Positions 37,490-49,610 of a stretch of 64,000 nucleotides of DNA are shown here, piece by piece (within the stretch, counting starts at the first letter, position 1; every line of letters starts with the position of its first letter). This stretch comes from Panulirus ornatus (taxonomy: Eukaryota > Arthropoda > Malacostraca > Decapoda > Palinuridae): contig NC_092241.1 in assembly GCF_036320965.1 (NCBI RefSeq), forward strand, positions 24,312,989-24,376,988, read 5' to 3'. The notes beneath the pieces are model-generated. The model was not told the DNA's origin. It worked only from the letters and a program-made list of their open reading frames with translations, and ran no database searches. The position numbers were made by a program, and so were the translations under genes.

Positions 37490-39040
37490 CCATGAACTGT
37501 GAATGGATCAAGACTATTTAGTACTATCTTTATGTCTATGTTAGATATCTCAACATTTTCTAAAGCCTACTCCCCATCCAATCTCACTAGTAATGGGGTT
37601 ATAGTGTCTTCCACTCTAAGGACACCTTTGAAATTGTTATTCAGTTCCTCACATATCCTTAAATCATCCACAACTTTTTTTCCCTCTGAATCCATTGTCA
37701 TCAGTGATGAGCTGCCCTTTAAATAATATCTATTTCAGACAAATTCAGGAAAAATTTTGGATTTTCACCTGCCTTATCCACAACATTCTTTTCAAAAAAT
37801 TTGTTCCCTTTTCTTATCCTGTTATTCTCATTCCTTGCTCTTTTATACCTTTCATAAGCTGGCTGGCTAAAGCGTCACACACATCTCTGAGTTCTCTCAT
37901 TTTTAACATCTTAATTTAAACCATTCTTCCTTATTTCTGTATTTATGGCTTGAGGTATGCATGCTCTCACACCTGTATTGTAAATTTCATATAAGCTTTC
38001 AACAAAATACCCTGATTCCTGGCAAACAAACTCCATGTCCTAATCTATGTTATTATAAAAGTTATTACATTCTGTGTCATTTCAAGAATTATATCTCCTC
38101 CTCAAGTCCTGTCCTGTCTCTAATTTTCTAATTTCCTCATTTACCACACAATCAAACTAAAGCATTACATTATCACTTCTTCCAAGTGTTGTATGATAAA
38201 TGATATTTTCAATATCCATACTAAACTATATAAGGATAAAATCTAGAAGAGTGAATTATTCCCTCTCAACCTTGGGTGCTCAGTGGCATGCTAGTATATG
38301 AAATTTTCCAGTACATACTTGTGTCCCCATGATTACCTATCACCATGGGAATCCAAATCCCACCAATCTATCTCCTTCTAATTGAGATCCCTTATTATAA
38401 ACACTTTTACCTTCTCCAAGAAGTGCATGATTCATTGCTTCAAGTACCATCCTCATTGTTCCCTCACTGTTGTCACTGTATATTTGTTCTGGTTCATAAT
38501 AATTCTTTGGAGATTATACATCAACACAATCATGCATTTCCTTCCAACAACATCCTATCCTATTATGTATTGTCTGAATGGGCCATCTACTACCGTTTCC
38601 TGAAACTTTTGTTAATCTCTTATTAAAACAGCCGACCTCCTCCTCCTCCTTTACCTTCTTTCCCCTTCCTTACTATCATGTACCCCTCTGACAGAAGTGA
38701 GCTCATCTTTTTCATAAGCTTTGTTCCCATAACTCAAAAAAAAATATCGTGCATTTTCCCAAAAATGACCCTTGAATTACAACACTTTACCATCAACATT
38801 TGTTGACAATACTTTCAGTCTGCTATTACCATTGCTATTACCATTGCAATGAAAAACATTCCTGACCTCTCTGCAGCACTGGTAGAGGTGATCTTCCTGT
38901 TGCCTCATTTAGCATCTTACAGTTTTTGCCTTCTGTCTATATTCTTTGTTTTCCCCTCTTCCTCTCCTTGGTTTATCATGTTTTATGAATACACTACTGA
39001 ATACTACCTTGTTTGTGAGTTTCTTATATTGCCTTAGTAT
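37490..39040 (-). mobile_element. CR1-like LINE fossil, ORF1 remnant, EN, linker
   Basis: The minus strand shows, in order: an ORF1-like remnant (38909-39040), endonuclease remnants (38250-38810: LKVLSTNVDGKVL, MGTKLMKKM, GYMIVRKGKEGKGGG, then IIRDLN-EIDWWDLDSHGD), and the pre-RT linker (37500-37950: AYERYKRARNENNRIRKGN, FFEKNVVDKAGENPKFFLNL, DSEGKKVVDDLRICEELNNN, VEISNIDIKIVLNSLDP). It is cut just before the RT catalytic core. The frame is broken many times. The layout matches CR1-clade elements; the usual glutamate of the ETKL motif reads Gly (GTKL). Confidence 0.8.
38909..39040 (-). pseudogene. Possible SGNH-type ORF1 remnant of the CR1-like element
   Basis: A 43-codon open stretch on the minus strand contains ILRQYKKLTNKVVFSSVF and DKPRRGRGENKEYRQK. 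CR1-clade ORF1 proteins of many animals contain an SGNH-hydrolase-like domain in which a helix of the form LRxYKxL is followed by a VVFSG(V/I)LPR strand, and this matches that pattern loosely. It lies upstream of the endonuclease remnant, as ORF1 would. There is no catalytic Ser or His in the fragment. Confidence 0.45.
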
Positions 39041-39104
39041 CTCCTGACTACACGATTCTAAATCAAACAAAACCAGAATAGGTCATCCCATTATGTTTCA
39101 AGTA

Positions 39105-39804
39105 CTTATTTATTCATTTATTTTGCTTTGTCGCTGTCTCCCGCGTTTGCGAGGTAGCGCAAGGAAGCAGACGAAAGAAATGGCCCAACCCACCCCCACA
39201 CACATGTATATACATACACGTCCACACACGCAAATATACATACCCATACATCTCAATGTACACATATATATACACACACAGACACCTACATATGTACACA
39301 TGCACACAATTCACACTGTCTGCCTTTATTCATTCCCATCGCCACCTCGCCACACATGGAATAACATCCCCCTCCCCCCTCATGTGTGGGAGGTAGCGCT
39401 AGGAAAAGACACAAAGGCCCCATTCGTTCACACTCAGTCTCTACCTGTCATGCAATAACGCCCGAAACCACAGCTCACTTTCCGCATCCAGGCCCCACAG
39501 AACTTTCCATGGTTTACCCCAGATGCTTCATATGCCCTGATTCAATCCACTGACAGCACATCAACCCCGGTATACCACATCGATCCAATTCACTCTATTC
39601 CTTGCCCGCCTTTCATCCTCCTGCATGTTCAGGCCCCAATCACTCAAAATCTTTTTCACTCCATCTTTCCACCTCCAATTTGGTCTCCCACTTCTCGTTC
39701 CCTCCACCTCCGACACATATATCCTCTTGGTCAACCTTTCCTCACTCATTCTCTCCATGTGCCCAAACCATTTCAAAACATCCTCTTCTGCTCTCTCAAC
39801 CACG
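39105..39804 (-). mobile_element. R19: RTE-like LINE, C-terminal end and long tail
   Basis: The long-form tail (39105-39540) is well preserved, with both GCTACCTCGC-type cores. The C-terminal frame (39561-39818) shows LKWFGHMERMSEERLTKR and GRPNWRWKDGVKKIL and is truncated at VVERAEED. It is a short 5'-truncated insertion. Confidence 0.92.
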
Positions 39805-40189
39805 AGAATAACCACCAATTCTTCTTTCCTTTATCAGTGAAACTGCATATGGCAATGCCAATGCCTTAGTAACCCTTTAATGAGTATTTCTTCTTTCCTT
39901 CTACTTCCCATTTCATTCAGTGTTCCCCCTCTAGTCCAAAAATAATCAAAGATTTATGTCTTGCTCCTGGTTACCTAATCTTTCTTATCTAGATGCCAAT
40001 AACATCACATATAAGTTCATCAGTTTTGGTTAATCAATCTCTGTGTCTCTAGCTTTCTCTACAATTTCCCTTCCTGCAAATAAACATAGCTGTGTGTGTT
40101 TTTATATGAGCAATGAAATAAAATAAAATAACAAAAAGACATCAGTCATTGCATCATCACTTAACTATGATTATTTCATTTTCTAATTC
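39805..40189. other. Low-repeat interval
   Basis: This is AT-rich sequence with AAAATAAAATAACAAAAAG-type runs near 40120. I recognise no gene or element. Confidence 0.6.
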
Positions 40190-42746
40190 TATTATACTTT
40201 GATGATGTCTCCCACGTTAGCGAGGTAGCACAAGGAAACAGACGAAAGAATGGCTAAACACACCCATATACACATGTATATACATAAACGCCCACACACA
40301 CACATGCATATACATACCTATACATTTCAACGTATACATAAATGTACATACACAGACATATACATATATACACATGTACATATTCATACGTGCTGCCTTC
40401 ATCCATTCCTGCTGCCATCCCGCCACACATAAAATGACAACCCCCTTCTCCCGCATGCACACAAGATAGCACCAGGAAACGACAACAAAGGCCACATTTG
40501 TTCACACTCAGTCTCTAGCTGTCATGTCTAATGCACCAAAACCACACCTCTCTTTCCACATCCAGGCCCCACAGAACTTTCCATGGTTTACTCCAGACGC
40601 TTCACATACCCTGATTCAACCCATTGACAGCAAGTCGACCCCGGTATACCACAATTCACTCTATTTCTTGCACACCTTTCACCCTCCTGTATGTTTAAGC
40701 CCCAATCGCTCAAAATCTCTTTCACTTCATCTTTCCACCTCCAATTTGGTCTTCCACTTCTTGTTCCCTCCACCTTTGACACATTTATCCTCTTTGTCAA
40801 TCTTTCCTCACTCATTCTCTCCATGTGACCAAACCATTTCAATACACCCTCTTCTGCTCTCTCACTGCACTCTTTTTCTTACCACACATCTCTCTTACCC
40901 TTTCATTACTTACTCGATCAAACCACCTCACACAACATATTATCCTCAAACATCTCACTTCCAACACATCCACCCTCCTCCACACAACCCTATCTATCAC
41001 CCATGCCCTACAACCATATAACATTGTTGGAACCACTAGTCCTTCAAACATACCCATTTTTACTCTTCAAGGTAACGTTCTCGCCTTCCACACATTCTTC
41101 AACACTCCCAGAAACTTTGCCCCCTCCCCCACCTTGTGACTCACTTCTGCTTCCATCATTCCATCCGCTGCCAAATCCACTCCCAGATACCTAAAACACT
41201 TCACTTCCTCCAGGTTTTCTCCATTCAAAGTTACCTCCCAATTTACTTGTCCCTCAACCCTCCTGAGCCTAATAACCTCGCTCTTATTCACATTTACTCT
41301 CAGCATTCTTCTTTCCTACACTTTACCGAACTCAGTCACCAGCTTCAGCAGTTTTCTCACACACCCTAACAACCCCATCCATAAACAAATTAAACAACCA
41401 TGGAGACATTACACACCACTGCCTCAAACCAACATTCACTGGGAGCCACTCGCTTTCCTCTATTCCTACTTGTACATATGCCTTACATCCTCGATAAAAA
41501 CTTTTCACTGCCTCTAGCAACTTACCTCCCACACCATATACTCTAAATACCTTATACAGAGGATCTCTATCAACTCTATCATATGCCTTCTCCAGGTCCA
41601 TAAATGCTACATACAAATCCATCTGCTTTTCTAAGTATTTCTCACATATATTCTTCAAAGCAAACACCTGATCCACATGTCCTCTACCACTTCTGAAACC
41701 ACACTGCTCCTCCCCAATCTGGTGCTCTGTACATGCCTTCACCCTCTCGATCATTACCTTCCCATATAATTTCCTAGGAATACTCAAAAAACTTATACCT
41801 CTGTAGTTTGAACACTCACCTTTATCCCCTTTGCCTTTGTACAATGGCACTATACATGCATAATGCCAATCCTCAGGCACTTCACAATGAACCATACATA
41901 CACTGATTATCCTCACCAACCAGTCAACAACACAGTCACCCCCATTTTTAATAAATTCCAGAGCAATACCATCCAAACCTGCCGCCTTGCCGGCTTTCAT
42001 CTTCTGCAAAGCTTTCACTGCCTCTTCTCTGTTTAATAAATAATTCTCCCAGACCCTTTCACTTCGCACACCACCTCGACCAAAACACCCTATATCTGCC
42101 ACTCTATCATTTAATACATTCAACAAACCTTCAAAACACTCACTCCATCTCCCACTCACTTTACTACTACTTGTTTTTACCTCCTCATTTGCCCCCTTCA
42201 CTGATGTTCCCATTTGTTCTCGTCTTACGCACTTTATTTACCTCCTTCCAAAGCATTTTTTTATTTTCCCTATAATTTGATGATACTCTCTCACCCCAAC
42301 TCTCATCTGCCCTCTTTTTCACCTCTAGCACCTTTCTCTTGACCTCTTGTCTCTTTCTTTTATACATCTCCAAGTCATTTGCACTATTTCCTTGCAAAAA
42401 TCGTCCAAATGCCTCTCTCTTCTATTTCACTAACAATTTTACTTCTTCATCCCACCACTCACGTCCCCTTCTAATCTGCCCACCTCCCACCTTTTTCATA
42501 CCACAGGCATCTTTTGCGCAAGCCAACACTGCTTCCCTAAATACATCCCATTCCTCCCCCACTCCCCTTACATCGTTTGCTCTCACCTTTTTCTTTCTGC
42601 ACTCAATCTCTCCTGGTACTTCCTCACACAAGTCTCCTTTCCAAGCTCACTTACTCTCACCACTCTCTTCACCCCAACATTATCTCTTCTTTTCTGAAAA
42701 CCTCTACATTTCTTCACCTTCGCCTCCACAAGATAATGGTCAGATT
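40190..42746 (-). mobile_element. R20: RTE-like LINE, linker to long tail, internal deletion
   Basis: Long tail (40190-40640), C-terminus (40588-41057), motif E/D (41067-41306), then a deletion at about 41357 that removes motif C (FADDTALVADSCEK) and the NARVLERG segment, then motif B to linker (41332-42631) and the last part of the endonuclease (to 42746). It is a moderately old copy with many private substitutions. Confidence 0.9.
41332..42213 (-). pseudogene. R20 RT fingers and palm without motif C
   Basis: The 293 codons include AGLDGIALEFIKNGGD, EDWHYACIVPLYKGKGD, NYRGISFLSIPRKLYGK, GFRSGRGHVDQVFALK, FMDLEKAYD, then GLRQWCVMSPWLF (motif B Gly to Trp). After MDGVVR the frame goes into a short unrelated end (VCEKTAEAGD) because of the deletion of the FADD motif. 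It cannot be catalytic. Confidence 0.88.
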
Positions 42747-43254
42747 ATGATTATGGTAATAATAAAGGTGGTCAGAGATCAAGAAACTACATAAATATCT
42801 TCAGAAGGAAAAGTGACATGTATAGAACAACAATGACTTTATTCCAATATAAAAAGCAAGTGCTCCAAAACAATACATATATGAGGTGGCATCACCACCT
42901 AAGGAGACAAGTCAACAAGTTTTTTATGCTTATCACTGTTTTACCAATATGCTCCCATCACAAGTTTTTCTTATATCTCTCTCGTTAGGACCTACATTGT
43001 TTGTTTCTTGGTTACTCTAATATTCTTCTACAATGTTCTTTCATTTCATTAGAAAAATCATTTTTGAACTTTATTATATCATTATTTTAAGAAGTTTATC
43101 TATGTCTAGGAGACTGATCTTGTGAGAACAACAACACAAACTAATTTTTCTAAATTTGACGACTACAAATCTTTTCATTTCTTATATTTCAGTAAACTGA
43201 TTGTGAGAACTTACAGAAAGATATACATGCATTATACGAATGGCTCAAAAAATG
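42747..43254. other. Low-repeat interval
   Basis: I see no recognised element or coding signal here. The left edge adjoins the 5' truncation of R20; the right edge is the start of a CR1-like fragment. Confidence 0.55.
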
Positions 43255-44060
43255 GCTTCTATGATTCCACCCAGAGAAAGTAAAGTTATGAGAACAGGGA
43301 AATCAAAATTAGAATGAACAGCATACAATCTGAAGGAAAGTCTACCACCCATGGAGTTGTAAAATTAGAGAAAGATATTGGAGTGACAATCAACACCAAA
43401 CTGTCATTTGAAAAACACATGTAAGATAAGATCAACAAGGCAAACTCAATTATGGGTGTACTACCAAAACCAATGGAATACATGGATTAAAAACCTTCAA
43501 ACTACTATACACAGCACTGGTGAGACCTTATCTTGAGTATGTCAACCAAGTATGGAGTCCAGAAAATATCCAGAGAAGAGCAACCAGACATGTACCGGGG
43601 CTATCAACACTTTCATATGAAGAATGACTCAAGAAATTAAAACTTCTAATATTGGCATACAGACGATCTAGACACAACATGGTCGAGATGTACAAGATAC
43701 TAACCAGAAAATATGATTAAAATGTGTACAGTTTTATACAACCTTGAGATGACTCCACCACGTGCAGGCGGCCACAAGCTCAAACTGTATAAATCCAGAC
43801 CAAGATTAGATATTAGGAAATATTCGTTTACACAAAGAACAGTAGCAACATGGAACAGCCTAACAGAGAAAGTAATATCAGCACCATCAATACATTTCTT
43901 TGAAGCAAGACTATATCGTTTCTGGGAAAGACAAGCACACAAATATAACTACAAGAAGAAAATACAAACGACCTGACATGACCTAAAAAATCTAAGTTTA
44001 GATGAGGAGCTGTCAGAAGAGGACTCTACAGGAAGCCTACAGTCAGATGAGGATATCTAC
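43255..44060 (+). mobile_element. CR1-like LINE fossil, RT C-terminal part
   Basis: The plus strand shows LEKDIGVTINTKLSFEKHM, KINKANSIMGVL, LYTALVRPYLEYVNQVW, RRATRHVPGLSTLSYEE, LKLLILAYRRSRHNMVEMYK, then the intact frame 43713-43976 with KLYKSRPRLDIRKYSFTQ, WNSLTEKVISAPS and FEARLYRFW. This is the thumb and C-terminus typical of CR1-clade elements. A deletion lies between VWSP and ENIQRRA. Frames are broken in several places. Confidence 0.85.
43713..43976 (+). pseudogene. CR1-like RT C-terminal fragment
   Basis: The 87 codons contain RAGGHKLKLYKSRPRLDIRK, YSFTQRTVATWNSLTEKV and FEARLYRFWERQ, the region after the RT in CR1-like elements of arthropods. The Met start is accidental; homologous sequence continues upstream in another frame. 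It is the longest open piece of this fossil. Confidence 0.8.
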
Positions 44061-47000
44061 GTATCTGTGAGTTTAAACAGCTTATGGACAGAGCTTGCGC
44101 AATCTGGATGGCATACATTGTTACATTTTGAAACAATTCAACTAATTCGGCTGATGGGATTTTGCCATTCCCGTGCACAACGGTGGGTAAGGAATAACAG
44201 GAATTACAGAGGGGCTATTGAAAAAGTTAAATCTCCCAACATAAACTTTTTTTAATAATGGGAGTAGAGTTTCAGTATAACATTCATTGTGTAGACTGGG
44301 ATGGTATTCATTGTTTAGGGAGACCCCAATGACAAGCTTTAACTTGAACACCTACATATTACAAACACCACAGAGAAGCGTCAGAGAGTTTTAAACAAAC
44401 AGTAACACCTACCATCATGTAAGAATTAATTCAACTCTGAGGTTCTCCAATAATACATGGTTGGGTAAGATTACTCTGACTACAACAGCTAAATGGGGGG
44501 CGTGTTATTATGGAGGGCTGGCACAGATCACAACCCCATATATTCAGCCACTAAGTTAAAGATACGAAGTGACGACAATAACTAGCTGACACAGTACCTG
44601 AGAAAGACTCTCCTGCTCGGTACTGCAGCAACATCCCATTGAGAATAAAGATTACGTTCCGTTTTAACGATGTTGAGTCATATGACCTGCAGACGGAGAG
44701 AACAACAACAGAAAGCCCAGATGAGTTCTACCAATCACAGGGCAGATACGCTCTCGCTCCACCAATCATAGTAAAGCTACACTCAGCCAATCAGAGGACG
44801 TTGATCGTAACACAAGGGAACTAAACTATAATTATTTACTAAGAACCAGTTTCTATGTCGTAAGTTGCAACTATAACAAACATACATAATCTAAGTATCT
44901 CTGATTTAAAAAAAAAATCGATTGATAAAGGGCCGCTTCAAAATCTGTTATGAGAAATATTAAGTACCTAATATGACGCCCACAAACACTTCCGTATTCC
45001 TACATGAAATCGCTTATTTTACTTCATATCCAGTTATAAGTAACGCTAATTTCAGATCGACTGAAGATTCACCCCCGACGTTTTTTTTTAAGCTATGTTA
45101 GACCCAAGCCTAACCTGACCAAATCTAATCTGATCTAGCGAGTGGAAGGACCGATTAATATAAATGGGTCTACAATTACGTTTAACCATGTTCATTGCGC
45201 TACGTATAACATTTCTGATCTCGAGTATGAAAACACAGGTCAGTATATTCAACAAAGAATATTTTCTGAATCAAATTATAATTAAGATAATCCTGATGGA
45301 AGCAGTTTTAGCATTTATGTGCCAGAAGGCAACACATTGAGCCACTTAAAAGTTGTAGTGAATTTAGCTTGTAACGGAGGTGAACAAATAATTGTCAGCA
45401 TGCATGATTAATTTGTTTCATAGACGGGATGATCATATTACCATATATGAACCAAAAGTGATTGAATTACTATACTGTGTGAGTGACCCATGTTCTTTGA
45501 GGAATAATCAGTGTTGGTTGTTGGGCCTACATGCTCATTGGTGGTCCCATGTTATCATGTTGGCCTATATGTCTTGATGAGTCTGTGCTCTTAAGTGGCC
45601 CTAGCATAGCAGCTCCATTAGCCATCTGTCTGATCCGTCACTGAACTTAGCCTAGAAGGACGGAAAGGGTTATCAGGTGAAGATGAGGTCATATGAGCAC
45701 ACTTTCTTGTATGGAAGGAATGCTGGACACCACACAGAACGGTTTTGCAATGATTCTGAGCAAAGGTGTCAGAATGAGATTCAGGAAAGGGGAAGAGTTT
45801 CACTTCCAGATACCCTCTGGCCCTGACATAACGATAATTGGTAGCAAAGATATTTAGCAGATGAGGGGATACTGAATGTCATTCCAGCGAAGATACTCTC
45901 TGTTATGTTGTCAGCACGGCACAATACATCCCAGTCTGCAAAGCGGCACCTTTACGAAGCCTCAGTATAAATGCCGTGCAAGACAGACCACTGACCCCCT
46001 CCCTCTCCCCTCCGAAGAGGCAGACTTACAATCTCAAACACGGGAACAGAGAATACTCATGCTCAGTTGGATGCAATAGGTTAAGAATGTGATCATAAGA
46101 CCCTAAGGGTACAAAAAATGGTGCATGTTTAGTGAGAGAGGTCAGAAAAAAATAGTACACTGATTTGGGAGTTCATGTCATAGAAACTCGTGTTGGATAT
46201 TTAATTATTTGTTCCAGATCATTAAGGAGAGAGATGAAATGGGTTCGTAACTCCACTGGGATCATTCAGAGTAAAACTGAGACATTTTTGTGGTTTATAT
46301 CGAAATTTTCTGCGTAGAGGATTACGAATGGTGGATGAGAAGAGAGCAACGCTTCACGTTTGAAGGTAAAATAGTTAAAGAGTTGTACATGGATGAATTT
46401 GGGGGAAATATACAAAACATGAAAACAAAGTTATAGAGAGAAAAGAAATTTAAGCCAGACAGCTTCATAGCCAGAAAATTCAAGATCTATTGGATGAGCA
46501 AGTTATTTTTTTCTTTTTCCTACATTGAGGACAAACACCATTCTTGAAGTGGAAATAATGGTAGAGATTTGATGAAGAGCGAGGCAGCTTGGGAGAGTCG
46601 AGTTTCCGAAAAAATCGGGAGAGGAAAAAGACAGATGGTGTACACCAGAGGAGAGGCTGGATATGTGGAATGCTACGAACATGATGAAGAAGAAGCAGGT
46701 GCAGAAGCATCGTTATTTCAAGTGATTAGGGTCCCAGTTGCTTGAGGTCAGTCAAGGGGTCCTGGGAATCGTCCAACCTGTCTCAACTAATGGCACCATT
46801 CCAAGTCAACGCTGGGGAGGCAGAGTCTGGATGTGCCTGCGTTCGTGTTGTAGAAATAAGTCAGGAAATTTACGGACTAGAGTACTATAGGTAATGTGTT
46901 GCTCATAGCTGAATGTAATGCACAGTGAGCGTCTTTGTGGATTGAATTCTAACAACCTGCATGTATATGTAACAGTAAAGAAAGACGTTGAACTTTGCAA

Positions 47001-47318
47001 GGGAGAGGAACATGAGTCACAGCAGTGCTGGCTCATTGTGTCATGGTTACTAGCCGTACTTCTACTTACAAACTATTTTTACCTACTGATAAGCAAACTT
47101 AACATGACCATAATCAACGTTTGGCAGTGTCTTCCAGTCATGGCACTAAAAGATAAGAAAACAAGAGGCATTTTTCGCCATAAGATCACTTTGACCTACC
47201 TGAACCTTGTAGTGACTCGTTGTTGCAGGAAGTTTGAACTGTTCCTGAACTTTCTTACACCTTCAGTGTCAAGGCTTCTTGCCGTACTCTCTCTATAAAC
47301 GGGATTAACCAGTAACTA
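44061..47318. other. Longest low-repeat interval
   Basis: These 3.3 kb contain no recognised LINE copy. It holds three close CCAAT boxes (44731-44793), but no ORF with recognisable domains; frames such as 46918-47298 and 45876-46079 are short and lack motif support. Composition is less AT-rich and less strand-biased than the LINE copies. It is the most likely place, together with 4509-6011, for host regulatory or exonic sequence. Confidence 0.6.
44731..44793 (+). promoter_or_regulatory. Three clustered CCAAT boxes
   Basis: CCAATCA occurs at 44731-44737, 44762-44768 and 44787-44793, all in the same orientation, at spacings of 31 and 25 bases. NF-Y binds CCAAT, and multiple same-orientation boxes at about 25-35 base spacing are a feature of NF-Y-dependent promoters in animals. 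I see no clear TATA box or transcript start within 100 bases. It could mark a TATA-less host promoter or be chance. Confidence 0.4.
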
Positions 47319-48091
47319 CACATTCTCGTCCACAGTTGGTTCATCTGATCACACTCCTATAGATGTGTCTATTTTAACGACACCTTCTCCTTCAGCAGCG
47401 CCTTCTAAACGTAAATACTGGCACATCAACAAAGCTGACTGGATAACTTACATAACTTCTTTACTGGCTTTCCTTGGGTAAATTACCGTCTCTTATGTGG
47501 TGACGCTTCTGTCTCCGCCAAACGCATACCATAGGTTATTGTTGCAGGAATGAAAGCATTTATCCCCTCTTTCTCCATTCACGCAAGGAATAAGGAAAAT
47601 CGAACTTGAAAAAACTCTCCTTCCTCTGGCTCCCATTAACTATTTATCGCTGCCCGTATATTGCTGTATGCATGTTATCCGTGAGGCGAAGCGTTCCTTT
47701 ATTCAAAGGAGGTGCGATAACCTCTCCTCGTCATCCACTGATAGGTCTTTCTTGTCTTTGGCTAAGAGCATCTCTAACAACTTCTGTCGCTCTACCTTTC
47801 CTTCATTTTTCCCTTCTTACGGTACTATAGCTGTCTCTCTCAGACAAAGCAACTCTCTCTGGTTCCCATTTCTCCTCTAACTCCACCGTGGATGACTCTA
47901 ATATTTCTTCACCCCATGATGCTTCTATTACTATTCCCTTGACCCTCCCCGTAATCTCTTTTCGGACTGTCCAAAAAGCGCGTTCTCTAACTGGACACAA
48001 GCAAGGCTTATGGTCCTGATGGCATCCATCCTCATGTAATGAAAGACTGTGCCTCTGAACTTGCACCTGTGCTTGCTCGTCTGTTTCGTTT

Positions 48092-48445
48092 TTGTTTAAA
48101 ACCAAAACTTTTCCTTCTCCTTGGAGGCATGTGTTGGTACATCCCATCCCTATGAAGGGTGGCTGTTCTAAACCCTCTAACTATCGTCCTGTTGCTCTGA
48201 CATCTACCACTTCCAAAGTCTTTGAATCCGTCCTCCACTCCCTTATCCTTAAACACATCGAAAATCAGTCTACTCTGAGATCCACTGGTGATATTCTTTC
48301 CTATCTTACTGATGTCTGGTCATCATCCCTGAAAGATTTTGGGGAGTCATGTGTTGTTGCCTTTGACATATTCAAAGCTTTTGACTTGTTGTGGTGTCGG
48401 GGTTTCATCTCTAAGCTTCCCTCTTTCGGCTTCCTTCATATCTAG
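48092..48445 (+). pseudogene. Jockey-like RT fingers and motif A
   Basis: The 117 codons include CSKPSNYRPVALTSTTSKVF (motif 1-2), SILKHIENQ-like motif and VVAFDIFKAFD, in which the first aspartate of motif A is kept and the usual DVxKAFD pattern is recognisable. The frame stops soon after in the ASFISSFLSGR transition because of a frameshift. Motif B and C follow at 48475-48825. Confidence 0.85.
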
Positions 48446-48474
48446 CTTCCTCTCCGGCCGATATATCCCTGTGG

Positions 48475-48825
48475 TTGTTGATGGATCAACCTCCCCCTCC
48501 CCTCCTTTTTTCATCACCAGCGGTGTCCCTCAAGGTTCTGTCCTGTCCCCTACACTGTTTCTCATTTTTTTTCAACAAATTTCTCACAAATAATCCAATG
48601 CACTCGTACGCTGACGACTCAACAGTGCATTCATCCACAGCCTTCAACACTGCTCCTTCTTCTCTCACTCGATCTTCATCTCGTCTTGACACAACTTCCT
48701 CAAACTCAGACTTGGACGGGATATCTCAGTGGGGGACACAAAATCTACTTAAGTTCAATGCCTCCAAGACCCAATTTCAAAACATTTCTATCGAAAACTT
48801 CTCACAACTCTCGTTTCTCCTTTGA
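48475..48825 (+). pseudogene. Jockey-like RT motifs C and D
   Basis: This frame contains SYADDSTVHSS (YADD, the catalytic pair, preceded by a frameshifted LIFFNKFLTNN) and LLKFNASKTQF. Motif B (SGVPQGSVLSPTLF) is in the overlapping frame 48339-48593. The split shows one indel between B and C near 48570. C-terminal sequence resumes at 48954-49271. Confidence 0.85.
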
Positions 48826-48953
48826 CTGTTCTGTGATTCTACCTCTTGACTCATTGAACATACTTGGTATTACTGTAACATCCACTCTTCCTTTAAAGCC
48901 CACACTACAGGAATAGGTAAATCTGCCCCTAAGAAACTAGGTGTCCTGTTTAG

Positions 48954-49271
48954 ATGTCGAAACCTTTTCTTCTGGACAGTTGCTCCGTTCATACAAGACT
49001 GATTCGTCCTTGTGTGGAGTACTGCTCTCACATTTGGGGTGGTTCTAGCTCTGCATCCTTACTTAACAGAGCTGAGTCGAAAGCGTTCCGACTTATAAGC
49101 TGTTCAAGGCTAACTTCCAGACTTGACCCGCTTGCCCTACGCCGCAATGTTGGTTCACTTTCCCTCTTCTATAGGTATTACTTTGGTTTTTGCTCCCGAT
49201 ACCTGGCTGCTTGTGTACCCCCACCACTAGCTAGACCAACCAATACTCGACAAGCGGCTTCGTCGCACTGA
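48954..49271 (+). pseudogene. Jockey-like C-terminal part
   Basis: The 105 codons contain HTRLIRPCVEYCSHIWGG, LLNRAESKAFRLIS, LDPLALRRNVGSLSLFYRYY and CVPPPLARPTNTRQAASSH. This is the conserved tail end of this Jockey-like group. It is out of frame with the RT core. Confidence 0.8.
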
Positions 49272-49593
49272 TTATTGTGTGGCCGATGGTAATTCAAGGG
49301 AATGAAGGGTTGATAACTGTTTCTTTCCCTACACGTCGAAGCTTTGGAACTCTCTTCCCTCTGATGTTTTCCCAATAACTATGATCTGGCATATTCTCAA
49401 GGACAGGTTTTTCACTTCCTCCAAAATTCAGAAATATCATCACTTGTCTTTTCTCTTACCATTTCATAATTCTCTCTGTATTTCAATTAAGACCCGGACT
49501 TGATGTGGACGCTCGTACGTGAATGGAGAATTCAACGTAAAAAGCAAGTCTTAGTTCTTCTTCCTACATACACCAACACATTCACTGTGATTA

Positions 49594-49610
49594 GTGTGTG
49601 TGTGTGTGTG
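49594..49610. repeat. (GT)n microsatellite
   Basis: This short GT tract lies directly before the 5' truncation of R21, like the GT tract in front of R7. Confidence 0.9.

Larger units (their letters stand above)
47319..49545 (+). mobile_element. Jockey-like LINE fossil
   Basis: It starts at the end of the endonuclease (GSSDHTPIDVSIL) and runs through a linker (RKYWHINKADW, REAKRSFIQRRCDNLSS, DRSFLSLAKSISNNF) and RT (KPSNYRPVALTSTTSKVFE, VVAFDIFKAFD, SGVPQGSVLSPTLF, HSYADDSTVHSS, LLKFNASKTQF, SLNILGITV) to the C-terminus (LIRPCVEYCSHIWGGSS, AFRLISCSRLTSRLDPLALR, LFYRYYFGFCSRYLA). It is 5' truncated. Several frameshifts and stops are present. There is no RNase H. Confidence 0.88.

Noticed and set aside
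43713..43976. Considered as a small host gene
   Set aside because: KLYKSRPRLDIRKYSFTQ and WNSLTEKV are a known LINE C-terminal signature, and upstream thumb sequence continues in another frame.
45080..45140. Repeated CCTAACC-like words (AAGCCTAACCTGACC)
   Set aside because: Only a few imperfect words are present, too few to call telomere-type repeat.
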